DNA of 11,964 nt from Terriglobales bacterium (GCA_030150795.1 JASLFF010000719.1:1-11964), one strand, 5' to 3'. Positions 1 to 6,752 are shown, counted from the first letter of the stretch. The notes: generated by a model from the letters alone, not told the origin. A program made the numbers and translations.

Positions 1-1
1 G

Positions 2-796
2 GGCAAAGAACGCGGCCGTGAGAACCTGCAGGCGGTGATTCGGCAAGCCACGCAGACCGCGCGCGTGGACGCGTCCGAGATTCAGCATGTGTGCATCGGG
101 ATGGCCGGAGCTTCTTTGGCTGAAGCGGTTCACTGGGCGCAACAGACCATCCGCGAGCTGATGCCAGAATCCACAATTTATGTCGCGGGCGACCACGTCA
201 TCGCGCATCGCGCAGCGTTTGGCACGTCACCGGGCGTGCTGGTGATTTCCGGTACAGGGTCGATTGCTTTTGGACGCAACCAGAACGGAGAAACAGCGCG
301 AGCCGGCGGCTGGGGGCCAAACGTGTCCGACGAAGGATCTGCCTTCTGGGTCGGCAGGGAAGCCGTGACCGCCGCGCTGCATGCATTTGATTTCGGCAAG
401 AGCAACGGCTTGCTGGCCACGATTGCCGATTGCTGGAAGGTCGCGCCGGAAGAGGTAATCCGGCTGGCCAACAGTTCCGAACCAAGATTTCCTGAACTGG
501 CTGGCCCGGTAGTGAACGCCGCAGAGCAAGGTGATGCCAGCGCACGCTCGATTACTGATCGGGCGGGTAAAGCGCTGGCTGGGTTGGCGAGTGCAGTTAT
601 CAATCGGCTATGGCCGGATGGAGGCGTGGTTCCGGTGGCGCTGGCGGGCGGAGTGCTTCAGGGATCGCCGCTGGTGAGGCAGGCATTTAAGGAAGCCATG
701 AAAGCGGAGCAGCCACAAGCTGCAGTGAGCTTTGCGTTCGTGCGTCCGGTGCTGGGAGCGCTGGAGATTGCCGCGCAGCGCGGAGTGAGACGATGA
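2..796 (+). CDS. BadF/BadG-type sugar kinase, probable N-acetylglucosamine kinase (5' truncated)
   Basis: The reading frame is open to the left window edge, so the true N-terminus, including the first phosphate-binding motif, lies outside; the GTG at 35 is only an internal codon. Visible family marks are the CIGMAGAS segment, an Asp in VAGDHVIAHRAAFG, the phosphate-binding ISGTGSIAFG, and GGWG followed by SDEGSAFWVGREAV. These are the conserved blocks of the BadF/BadG/BcrA/BcrD ATPase family (ASKHA fold) as seen in bacterial GlcNAc/glucosamine kinases. The C-terminal LAGGVLQGSPLV loop fits the adenosine site of that fold. The enzyme would phosphorylate an aminosugar in the cytoplasm, for example recycled cell-wall GlcNAc. 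The stop overlaps the next start as ATGA, so the two genes are translationally coupled. Substrate identity is inferred; a glucosamine kinase or BadF-like activator is less likely. Confidence 0.85.
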   Translation, partial: GKERGRENLQAVIRQATQTARVDASEIQHVCIGMAGASLAEAVHWAQQTIRELMPESTIYVAGDHVIAHRAAFGTSPGVLVISGTGSIAFGRNQNGETARAGGWGPNVSDEGSAFWVGREAVTAALHAFDFGKSNGLLATIADCWKVAPEEVIRLANSSEPRFPELAGPVVNAAEQGDASARSITDRAGKALAGLASAVINRLWPDGGVVPVALAGGVLQGSPLVRQAFKEAMKAEQPQAAVSFAFVRPVLGALEIAAQRGVRR

Positions 797-1623
797 GCGA
801 GTGGACTTCCCACGACAATGAAGGCTTGCAGGAAGCGCCGGAGCAGCCTGAACCGCCGCGCGTCCGCAGTGAACACAAGAAAATAATTCTGCCAGCCGAT
901 GCCGACCTGGAGCGGCTGGTGCATGACTCTGCTCCGGAAATGCTTGCCGCTGTGGCCGCCGACGCGCGGCTAACAGAAGACCTGGCGCTGGCTTTGCTCA
1001 AACACCCCGACCTTTCCCGAGAAGCGCTGGAAGCGCTCAGCAAGAATGGCTCGCTGATGCGGCAGCGCAAAGTGCGCATGGCTGTGGCGACGCATCAGCG
1101 CACCCCGCGTCATGTTTCAGTACCGACTATCCGTCATCTCTATTCATTTGAGCTGATGCAGGTGGCGCTGCTGCCTTCTGTGCTACCGGATGTGAAGCGC
1201 GCAACGGAAGAAGCGCTCATCAGCAAGCTGGCGAGCATTTCATCCGGAGAACGAATTACGCTGGCCCGGCGCAGTTCCGGCCGCGTGGCGGCAGCGCTCC
1301 TGCTCGATAAGGAAGAGCGCATCATGCAGGCCGCGCTGGCCAATCCACAGATGACGGAAGTTTCAATTGTGAAGGTGTTGAAAGCCGAGCACGGCACAGA
1401 ATTGCTGGCGCCGGCGGTTTCACGCCACCAGAAATGGTCCTATCGCAATGATGTGAAAGCCGCGCTGCTGGGCAACAAGAACACGCCTTCAGGGCGATTG
1501 ATTCATTTGGCGGCCGAGCTGCCCGTCAATTTGATTAAAGATGTTTTGCGGAGCGGTAGGCTGAGCAGCCAGGCGAAGAACAGTTTGGTAGCAGTGCTGG
1601 AGAAGCGTGGAGTGAGAGCGTAG
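793..1623 (+). CDS. Hypothetical alpha-helical repeat protein coupled to the sugar kinase
   Basis: A 276-residue protein with no signal peptide or membrane segment, so probably cytoplasmic. Residues 1-30 are polar and Pro/Glu-rich, probably disordered. From about residue 38 the sequence reads as consecutive amphipathic helices with a loosely repeated pattern, such as ALLKHPDLSREALEAL, AALANPQMTEVSIVKVL and ALLGNKNTPSGRLIHLA. These recall HEAT or leucine-rich-variant alpha-solenoid repeats, in which Asn-Pro or His-Pro turns separate helices. No catalytic motif is visible. The ATG lies inside the kinase stop (ATGA), so it is made from the same message. I recall similar proteins from acidobacteria annotated only as hypothetical. 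A scaffold or protein-interaction role is the most that the sequence suggests, and a function in aminosugar use is guesswork from the neighbour. Confidence 0.8.
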   Translation: MSEWTSHDNEGLQEAPEQPEPPRVRSEHKKIILPADADLERLVHDSAPEMLAAVAADARLTEDLALALLKHPDLSREALEALSKNGSLMRQRKVRMAVATHQRTPRHVSVPTIRHLYSFELMQVALLPSVLPDVKRATEEALISKLASISSGERITLARRSSGRVAAALLLDKEERIMQAALANPQMTEVSIVKVLKAEHGTELLAPAVSRHQKWSYRNDVKAALLGNKNTPSGRLIHLAAELPVNLIKDVLRSGRLSSQAKNSLVAVLEKRGVRA

Positions 1624-1655
1624 TGACTGCAAACGAAAACCTTGAAACACGGAGG

Positions 1656-1695
1656 AAAGGAGGAAGATTCCTTTATCCCGAGCGAAGAGAGGGAT
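1656..1695. repeat. Two small hairpins in the convergent spacer
   Basis: AAAGGA (1656-1661) can pair with TCCTTT (1669-1674), and ATCCC (1675-1679) with GGGAT (1691-1695). The second is part of a CCCGAGCGAAGAGAGGGAT string that resembles dispersed REP-like sequences. Lying between convergent genes, they could help end transcription, but there is no T tract on either side, so a true intrinsic terminator is not supported. Confidence 0.3.
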
Positions 1696-1757
1696 CACTA
1701 TAGGTACGATATTTGTCAGGAATAGGATCACTATAGGTACGATATTTGTCAGGAATA
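1692..1757. repeat. Perfect 33-bp tandem duplication
   Basis: Two identical 33-base units, 1692-1724 and 1725-1757, each begin GGATCACTATAGGTACGATA and end TTTGTCAGGAATA. They sit in the 225-bp spacer between the stops of convergent genes. The copies show no mismatch, which points to a recent duplication by slippage or unequal recombination, or to an assembly artefact. No open reading frame of interest passes through them. Confidence 0.9.
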
Positions 1758-1816
1758 ACGGACCAAGTTACACAGTTTCCAGAGCATTCAGTGTTTCGTA
1801 GCGGCAGGGTTCCCTC

Positions 1817-1835
1817 CCCTTCGGCAAGCTCAGGG
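1817..1835. repeat. REP-like element (CCCTTCGGCAAGCTCAGGG)
   Basis: This 19-base string resembles, in reverse complement, the CCCTGAGCTTG(T/C)CGAAGGG elements scattered between genes in many bacterial genomes. It lies 13 bases past the stop of the ABC ATPase gene. The ends pair imperfectly. Identification rests on memory of that family; a single copy is visible here. Confidence 0.4.
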
Positions 1836-1848
1836 TCGGGATTGAAAA

Positions 1849-2658
1849 TCAGGTGTAGGCCTGGTACCCATCGTCCCGCCCGGGCACAATCAACTCATCG
1901 AGCTTCAAAAATTCCTGCACCACTTCTTCCGGGGCGCGCTCCATTTCATGCACTGATCCCACAAAGATAGCTTGTGCTTCATGCAGAAACACGATGCGGT
2001 CGGCCAGTTTCTTGGCCAGGCGCATGTCATGCGTCACCACAATGCTGGTGAGCTTGAGCTGAACTTTCAGCTTCTGGATTAAATCGCCGAGTAGCTGAGC
2101 CATGAGCGGATCGACCATCGTGGTGGGCTCGTCATAAAGAATGCACTCCGGCTGGGCCGAAAGCGCCCGGGCAATGGCGACGCTGCGCTTCATCCCGGTA
2201 GAAAGATCGGAGGGAAGAAGATCGCGCATCGCTTTCACGCCCACCATGTCCAGCAGGCCGTCGACGATCTGATAAATCTGCTGCTCGTCGAGGTCGTGGC
2301 GTTCGCGGAGCGGGAAGGCGACGTTTTCACCGACGCTCAGTGAATCAAATAGCGCGCCATTCTGAAAAACCATTGTGACTTTCTTGCGGATACGCTCAAG
2401 CTGCGCTTCGTTAGCTTCAGTGATGTCCTCAAAGGCGACGATCACCCGTCCGGCATCCGGCTTGAGAAACCCCATGATGTGATGGAGTGATACCGATTTT
2501 CCGACGCCGCTGCGGCCCAGGATGCAAAGCGTTTCGCCGGGAAAAACCTGAAAGCTTACATCTTCAAGGACTTTGTGATCGCCAAACGCCTTGTAAACAT
2601 GCTGGAACTCGACGTACGGCTTGTTTTCCGAATTAGGGTGCTGGGAAAGATTGCTCAT
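1849..2658 (-). CDS. ABC transporter ATP-binding protein, MlaF/Mkl (Mce lipid transport) type
   Basis: A complete 269-residue nucleotide-binding subunit. It has Walker A GRSGVGKS (48-55), Q-loop Gln99 in MVFQNGALFDSL, a signature LSTGMKR (152-158), Walker B ILYDEP (173-178), D-loop near Asp183 and H-loop His210 in VVTHD. The FQNGALFDSLSV stretch and the GMKR after the signature are typical of ATPases that power MlaE permeases in phospholipid or Mce transport across the envelope. The second signature residue is Thr instead of the usual Gly (LSGGM). Residues past about 225 form an extra C-terminal helix, common in MlaF. The start overlaps the mobA stop as ATGA. No MlaE permease or MlaD/Mce protein is nearby, so the partners must be elsewhere. 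The exact substrate is not determined. Confidence 0.88.
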   Translation of the reverse strand: MSNLSQHPNSENKPYVEFQHVYKAFGDHKVLEDVSFQVFPGETLCILGRSGVGKSVSLHHIMGFLKPDAGRVIVAFEDITEANEAQLERIRKKVTMVFQNGALFDSLSVGENVAFPLRERHDLDEQQIYQIVDGLLDMVGVKAMRDLLPSDLSTGMKRSVAIARALSAQPECILYDEPTTMVDPLMAQLLGDLIQKLKVQLKLTSIVVTHDMRLAKKLADRIVFLHEAQAIFVGSVHEMERAPEEVVQEFLKLDELIVPGRDDGYQAYT

Positions 2659-3260
2659 TTGTCGTGACCGGAGAAGCGGCGCCGCGCGCGGGCCAAGTCC
2701 TCAGGCGTGTTTAGATTTTCAAACATATCAGCGGCGAAGGCAAACTGGCGCATCTCTGCTTCTTTGATGATGAGCGTCCGGTCGCGGGGAAAGAGCGGGA
2801 CAATCTTGTAATTGCCCTGGCGCAACGCCTGTTCCGCGATGGAACGAAAATCGAGCGAGTAAACGGTACACAGCGGCTGTGTGTAGTCGTCAATTTCCGG
2901 CGTGGTGACGATCGCGCTGGAATCGACCGCCCGTTCTGCCAGGTAGGAGAGAAATTCCGGCAAGAGAAAAGGCGTATCCACGGCGATGATCAGGTTGAAC
3001 TGGGTCTTGGAGCTTGAAAGCGCAGCATGGATTCCGCTCAGCGGCCCGCATTCGGGGAAAATGTCTTCATAGACAGGCCCCAGCGCGCCATATAGCTCAC
3101 GTTTGCCGAGAATGGCAACGTCACGGCAGACCCGGCGCAAAACCGCCAGGGCATGCTGTAACAGCGTAAGGCCATTCAGTGTGACAGCGGCTTTGTCCTG
3201 GCCCATGCGTGTGCTCTTTCCACCTGCGAGAACAAAACCGGAGAGCTGCGAGTGGACCAT
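2655..3260 (-). CDS. mobA: Molybdenum cofactor guanylyltransferase
   Basis: A 201-residue cytoplasmic enzyme that attaches GMP from GTP to molybdopterin-Mo to give the guanine dinucleotide cofactor. Residues 8-23 hold the nucleotide-binding motif LAGGKSTRMGQDK. GPLSGIHAAL and VDTPFL (an Asp expected to bind Mg2+) follow, and the C-terminus has FENLNTPEDLARA, the usual F-N-x-N-T-P-E-D tail. Length matches MobA (about 190-210). An upstream Met at 3353 is open in frame but lies inside the terminator hairpin of the preceding gene, so 3260, directly before the VLAGG strand, is preferred; no strong Shine-Dalgarno is visible. The gene is coupled to the ABC ATPase by ATGA. A related CTP- or GTP-dependent nucleotidyltransferase (MocA-like) is possible but less likely. 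Confidence 0.88.
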   Translation of the reverse strand: MVHSQLSGFVLAGGKSTRMGQDKAAVTLNGLTLLQHALAVLRRVCRDVAILGKRELYGALGPVYEDIFPECGPLSGIHAALSSSKTQFNLIIAVDTPFLLPEFLSYLAERAVDSSAIVTTPEIDDYTQPLCTVYSLDFRSIAEQALRQGNYKIVPLFPRDRTLIIKEAEMRQFAFAADMFENLNTPEDLARARRRFSGHDK

Positions 3261-3287
3261 CGGAGATGATTCTAGCTTGCCCGTCGC

Positions 3288-3362
3288 AAAAAATAAAAAA
3301 CCAGGGACGCGAGGCGCGCAAAGGAAACTTCCGTTCTTCCTTTTGCGATCCAAGGTCCCTGG
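3288..3362 (-). terminator. Intrinsic terminator after the phosphoesterase gene
   Basis: Read on the minus strand, CCAGGGAC (3355-3362) pairs with GTCCCTGG (3301-3308), followed at once by TTTTTTATTTTTT (3300-3288). An inner stem, CGCAAAGGAA (3317-3326) with TTCCTTTTGCG (3337-3347, one bulged T), extends the hairpin. It lies 26 bases past the phosphoesterase stop and ends 27 bases before mobA, so it separates the two transcripts and argues against the longer mobA start. Confidence 0.85.
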
Positions 3363-3388
3363 CGGCGTGCTTTTGCCTCGACGGGAAG

Positions 3389-4591
3389 CTATTGCACGGT
3401 AATGGTTCTTGCTGCTTTGTAGACGTTGCCTTTGCTGTCCCAGGCCTGGAATACAACTGAATGGGTCGCTTTGGACATGCTTACTGTGGCTGCAATTTTG
3501 TTGGTGGAGGAGGAAGCGACACTGACGTTATCCACGTAAATCCTCATGAAAGTTGTGGGAATGGGTGTAGTTGCGCTCGCTGCCACGTTCACGCTCGGTC
3601 CAGTGACGGTTGTACCGGTGGGAGAAGATATCTGGATGGGGCCGACCGAAGTTGCTGGCCCGGTGTTGCCCACGAAGAACTCACGCATATCTGGCGCTGT
3701 ATTGGCGGCAGCCGGGAAGTTGGCTGTGGTTCCCAGAGCTTCCAGCATGGTGCGCAGAACGCTGGGATGATGGTAGGTGGTCACAGACTTGTAGCCGGCT
3801 TTCACCTGCGGGCCAATCATTGCCACGACAATGTGTCCGCCGCATCCGGTCAATATGGTGGCGCTGCAGCGATTGTCGGTGCTCAGGTCGGCTTCATCGG
3901 CCCAGATGATGAGCACTCCGTCGCCGCCGGGCTGGAAGGGCGCAGTGGCGAGCAGCGGGCCGATGTTGGACTTGAGCCATTGGTCGGCGGTCGAGAGGCA
4001 GGCGCCCAGATTTGTGCCGCAATTGTGCATGTCATGGTCGCCATCGGGCGTGATGAAAGCAAAATTTGGCAACGTACCGTTGGCAATGTCGGTAGCCATC
4101 ACGCTGGTTGAGACGTGGTGCATGATCAGGCTGCTATTGGCCATGTCAGTGAAATAGGGTAACGGAGCATGGCGCTTCATGTACGCGCCGGAGTAAAGCC
4201 CGGTATAGCCAGCAAAAGGTAACGTTTGCGCGTAAGACTTGAAAGTCATGCCGTTGGTCAGCAGGTGGCGCTCGATATTATCGACGTTGAAAACCGCCAG
4301 AGTATCGTTATTGTCAGTAAGTTTCTGGCCTGACGTCACGATCAGATAGTTTTCCAGGGAACCGTGCTGATTGGAGTAAAACTGCGTAGCCAATCCGCCC
4401 TTATTGATCAGGCTATTCAGGTAGGGCATGGAGGCGCTGCCGACGATGTGTTCATAACTGCGGTTTTCTTCCGCCACAATGTACACGTGTTTCGAGCGGG
4501 GAACTTGAGCGAACGCGGACACGCCGATAAACAGCGCCAGCGCTACGGATATCTTTCCTGCGATGGTTGTGAGTTTTGATCGGTTCATCAT
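3389..4591 (-). CDS. Secreted phosphoesterase (PF04185, acid phosphatase/phospholipase C-like) with C-terminal Ig-like domain
   Basis: A 400-residue exported protein. The Met pair at 4591/4588 is chosen because it opens a signal peptide (MNRSK, a hydrophobic run, then SAFA|Q near residue 28); the open frame continues 35 codons upstream without such a signal. The catalytic domain follows the phosphoesterase family: AEENRSYEHIVG (40-51, metal-binding Glu-Asn), HGSLENYLIVTSG (76-88, candidate nucleophile Ser78), TPDGDHDMHNC (181-191), LIIWADEAD (227-235) and GHIVVAMIGPQVKAGYKS, with YHHPSVLRTMLEALG after it. From about residue 320 to the end, ISSPTGTTVTGPSVNVAA and later repeats of Val/Ala/Ser look like a bacterial Ig-like beta-sandwich. 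It probably hydrolyses phosphate esters outside the cytoplasmic membrane; substrate unknown. It is a single-gene unit bounded by a terminator. Confidence 0.85.
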   Translation of the reverse strand: MMNRSKLTTIAGKISVALALFIGVSAFAQVPRSKHVYIVAEENRSYEHIVGSASMPYLNSLINKGGLATQFYSNQHGSLENYLIVTSGQKLTDNNDTLAVFNVDNIERHLLTNGMTFKSYAQTLPFAGYTGLYSGAYMKRHAPLPYFTDMANSSLIMHHVSTSVMATDIANGTLPNFAFITPDGDHDMHNCGTNLGACLSTADQWLKSNIGPLLATAPFQPGGDGVLIIWADEADLSTDNRCSATILTGCGGHIVVAMIGPQVKAGYKSVTTYHHPSVLRTMLEALGTTANFPAAANTAPDMREFFVGNTGPATSVGPIQISSPTGTTVTGPSVNVAASATTPIPTTFMRIYVDNVSVASSSTNKIAATVSMSKATHSVVFQAWDSKGNVYKAARTITVQ

Positions 4592-4898
4592 GCACGGCAA
4601 TATGCGGGAATCCGGCGCGGCAAGAAATCGGTGAGGACGCTTAGGGCCCGTGAGAGCCTTACCCGACACAAAACCAAGCAGAGTAGCTGGATTCAAAGGC
4701 TTTAAGAGCTTAAGACGTTCTAATAAAGAGAGATATTGGGATGAAACACATGGTATTAGGAGGAACTAAGGCGGGCAATAATTTTGGCCTGCGTCAGAGG
4801 GGAATCTAAGGCAGAGACTCTGGATTTCAAAAAGCAGAGACTCTGGTTTTGGACGGAAAGTCTTAGGGGGCCTTACTGCCGAGATCCTGCCTGAGTTG
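4592..4898. other. Non-coding stretch upstream of the phosphoesterase gene
   Basis: About 307 bases between the end of the M20-operon small gene and the phosphoesterase start, both on the minus strand. It must hold the phosphoesterase promoter. A CATATT on the minus strand (4604-4599) is a weak -10 candidate with no good -35. It also holds two copies of a quasi-palindromic 13-mer (listed separately). No convincing gene: the only short plus-strand frame with a fair purine-rich leader encodes 22 residues. Confidence 0.6.
4811..4846. repeat. Pair of 13-bp direct repeats, each a near palindrome
   Basis: GCAGAGACTCTGG occurs at 4811-4823 and 4834-4846, start-to-start 23 bases, with flanks also similar (AAG/AAA before, ATTT/TTTT after). 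Each contains CAGAG-A-CTCTG, a 5-bp inverted repeat around one base. Spacing near two helical turns is what a dimeric regulator's tandem operator would show, but they also lie just past the end of the minus-strand gene ending at 4899, so they may be a processing or termination element, or a dispersed repeat. Confidence 0.6.
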
Positions 4899-5345
4899 TT
4901 AGTTGATTTCCAATCCCATGATGCGGCCTGCTCCATCCAATTCCAGAGTTCCTTTGCCCTGAAGCACAGAGTCGCCGTTCATGCCGGGAACGGTGATAAA
5001 GACCTTTTCTTCGATCAGTGTGGCGGAGTGGGTACGATTGAGGTATTCAAGGGACCTGCGGCTGCGGCAGGGCTCCGGCAGGCTAAAAGCTACATCGGCC
5101 AGCTCGCCGGTTTCGGTAACGGAAATGGCGACTTCCACCAAATGGCTGCGTTCAACGTCACGCTCTTCATCCGTGGGATCCAGAGTGGGCTTGAAAGAGA
5201 CGTAATAGTGGAAACGCTCTTTCTCCGGATTGTAAACGCCACGCGCGACTCGAAGGGACATAAGAGAAACGGAATTTTTATCACATTGAGGGCAATTGGG
5301 CCACTCATGGCAGTCCCCAGTCAGGAATGGCCCTTCTTCGATCAT
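4899..5345 (-). CDS. Hypothetical 148-residue protein with an N-terminal Cys cluster
   Basis: The open frame extends to 5483 but that part lies inside the M20 peptidase gene, so the ATG at 5345, 28 bases after the peptidase stop, is preferred; a GTG at 5363 is an alternative. No clear Shine-Dalgarno is visible. Residues 10-22 read GDCHEWPNCPQCD: Cys12, His13, Cys18 and Cys21 could bind a metal, but the cluster is short and unproven. The middle is beta-rich, with HYYVSFKPTLDP. The end, LELDGAGRIMGLEI, resembles the closing strand of DUF2283 proteins (D-x-x-G-R-I-x-G-I/L-E-I), a faint match only. No signal peptide or membrane segment. It is probably the last gene of a run with the M20 peptidase. 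Function unknown. Confidence 0.6.
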   Translation of the reverse strand: MIEEGPFLTGDCHEWPNCPQCDKNSVSLMSLRVARGVYNPEKERFHYYVSFKPTLDPTDEERDVERSHLVEVAISVTETGELADVAFSLPEPCRSRRSLEYLNRTHSATLIEEKVFITVPGMNGDSVLQGKGTLELDGAGRIMGLEIN

Positions 5346-5369
5346 CCGATCACGCGCGATCACCCGATC
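5339..5369. repeat. GATC cluster with imperfect 12-bp direct repeat
   Basis: CGATCATCCGAT (5339-5350) and CGATCACCCGAT (5357-5368) differ at one base. Four GATC sites start at 5340, 5348, 5358 and 5366, spaced 8, 10 and 8. The cluster covers the junction between the M20 peptidase stop and the start codon of the next gene, in the place where its ribosome binding site would be. Confidence 0.6.
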
Positions 5370-5373
5370 TTGC

Positions 5374-6747
5374 TTACGCTCCCAGCTTCTCAAAGAACCT
5401 GATGATGCTCTCAATCCCGCGATAGAAGTTGGGGATGTGGAACTTTTCATTCGGTGCATGCAGATTGTCGTCGGGCAGGCCAAAGCCCATCATCACGCTG
5501 GGGATTTTGAGGACGTCCTGGAAATCGGTCACGATGGGAATGGAACCCCCGGAGCGGATGAAGACCGTATCTTTTTTAAAGACCTCATGCAGCGCCTGGG
5601 TTGCGGCTTTGATGAAAGGATTATTCGTGCCCACCACGCAGGCCGGCCCCTTGCTGAAGACTTTGATATTCGTCTCAATGCCTTTGGGCGTGAGCTTCTT
5701 TACGAATTTGGTGTACTTCTTCAGTACGTCGTCCGGGTTCTGATTTGGCACCAGGCGCATGGAGACCTTGGCAAAGGCGCGCGCAGGTATTACCGTCTTG
5801 GCGCCGGGAGCGGTAAAGCCGCCGGGCATGCCGTGGACTTCGAGCGTCGGACGCGCCCATGTGCGATAGAGCACGGAGTAGCCGGGTTCTCCGGTCAGCA
5901 CTTTTGAGCCGACTTCAGTCTTGCGATAATGCTCTTCATTAAAGGGAAGCTTTTTCCACGCCTTGAGTTCGTCTTTGCTGGGTTCCTTCACGCCTTTATA
6001 GAAGCCGGGGATCAGGATTTTGCCTTTTGAGTCTTTCAGCTTGCTGATGATCTCGATCAGAGCAAAGAAGGGATTAGGCGCAGCGCCGCCGTACATGCCG
6101 GAATGCAAATCCGTCTTTGCGCCAACTGCTTCAATCTCGGTATAAACCAGGCCGCGCAGGCCGACGCACAGCGTAGGAAGGTTCGGCGCGAACAGTTCTG
6201 TATCGCATACCAGAGCGAAGTCGGCTTTCAATTTGGCTTTTTGCGCGCGGATATAGGCTGCAATGGACTCGCCGCCGACTTCCTCTTCTCCCTCGAAGAT
6301 GCACTTTACGTTGACCGGCAGTTTGCCGCCGTTGCCGCGCATGAGCGCCTCAAGGGCTTTAATCTCCATCCAGAGTTGGCCTTTGTCGTCCACGGCACCG
6401 CGGGCGTAAATATTTTCATTGCGCTCAGTGGGCTCAAACGGCGGCGTCAGCCATTCATTGAGCGGGTCGGGCGGCTGAACGTCATAATGCGCATAGCAGA
6501 GCACCGTTGGCTTACCTGGCGCATGCAGCCAGTCGCCGTAAACCAGAGGATGGTTCTTGGTGGGGATGACGTCGACGTTTTCCATGCCGATGCGGCGCAT
6601 CTCGTCGGCCACGAACATGGCGGCGCGGCGGACATCTTCTTTGTGCTCCGGCGCGGTGCTCACGCTGGGAATGCGTAGAAGGTCTTTCAGCTCACCTAAG
6701 AATTTCTGCTGGTTTTCGCGGGCATAACTGACTGCGGATGAAGCCAT
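5374..6747 (-). CDS. M20 family metallopeptidase (dipeptidase / CNDP-like)
   Basis: A complete 457-residue di-zinc hydrolase, probably cytoplasmic since there is no signal peptide. It cleaves dipeptides or similar N-acyl or peptide bonds. Zinc ligands and catalytic residues of family M20 are in order: YAHYDVQP (His87, with Asp89 next to it), GAVDDKGQ (bridging Asp120), EGEEEVGG (catalytic Glu155 and ligand Glu156), VCDTE (Asp182), and LHAPNEKF (His430). Between them the dimerisation 'lid' contains TDLHSGMYGG with its conserved His and the substrate-binding region PGAKTVIPARAFAKVSMRLVPNQ. DVQPPDPLNEW and the length match the carnosinase-like subgroup (M20 dipeptidases), not the shorter DapE or ArgE. 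Start is firm: a strong GGAGGA (6758-6753) lies six bases before the ATG. It follows the VWA-like gene by 49 bases and precedes the small Cys protein by 28, suggesting one transcript. Confidence 0.92.
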   Translation of the reverse strand: MASSAVSYARENQQKFLGELKDLLRIPSVSTAPEHKEDVRRAAMFVADEMRRIGMENVDVIPTKNHPLVYGDWLHAPGKPTVLCYAHYDVQPPDPLNEWLTPPFEPTERNENIYARGAVDDKGQLWMEIKALEALMRGNGGKLPVNVKCIFEGEEEVGGESIAAYIRAQKAKLKADFALVCDTELFAPNLPTLCVGLRGLVYTEIEAVGAKTDLHSGMYGGAAPNPFFALIEIISKLKDSKGKILIPGFYKGVKEPSKDELKAWKKLPFNEEHYRKTEVGSKVLTGEPGYSVLYRTWARPTLEVHGMPGGFTAPGAKTVIPARAFAKVSMRLVPNQNPDDVLKKYTKFVKKLTPKGIETNIKVFSKGPACVVGTNNPFIKAATQALHEVFKKDTVFIRSGGSIPIVTDFQDVLKIPSVMMGFGLPDDNLHAPNEKFHIPNFYRGIESIIRFFEKLGA

Positions 6748-6752
6748 ATGCG

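Noticed and set aside
1695..1707. TCACTATAGG in each 33-bp unit, resembling the end of a T7 promoter.
   Set aside because: Only the last 10 bases match; the TAATACGAC half is missing, and no phage gene is near.
1624..1848. Intrinsic terminator between the helical-repeat and ATPase genes.
   Set aside because: The hairpins seen lack a T tract on either strand, so they are listed only as small hairpins.
3261..3353. Longer mobA with 31 extra N-terminal residues.
   Set aside because: It would begin inside the terminator hairpin of the upstream gene, and the extra residues resemble nothing in MobA.
3461..4111. A 216-residue plus-strand frame, rich in Gly, Cys and His.
   Set aside because: It is the antisense shadow of the phosphoesterase gene, whose minus frame carries clear family motifs.
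4741..4809. A 22-codon plus-strand frame (MKHMVLGGTKAGNNFGLRQR...) after a purine-rich stretch.
   Set aside because: Too short to judge, no recognised peptide and no partner gene; its GGAGGA lies inside the frame.
5346..5483. Longer N-terminus of the small Cys protein (46 extra residues).
   Set aside because: It lies almost wholly within the M20 peptidase coding sequence and is low-complexity Ser/Arg-rich, typical of a shadow frame.
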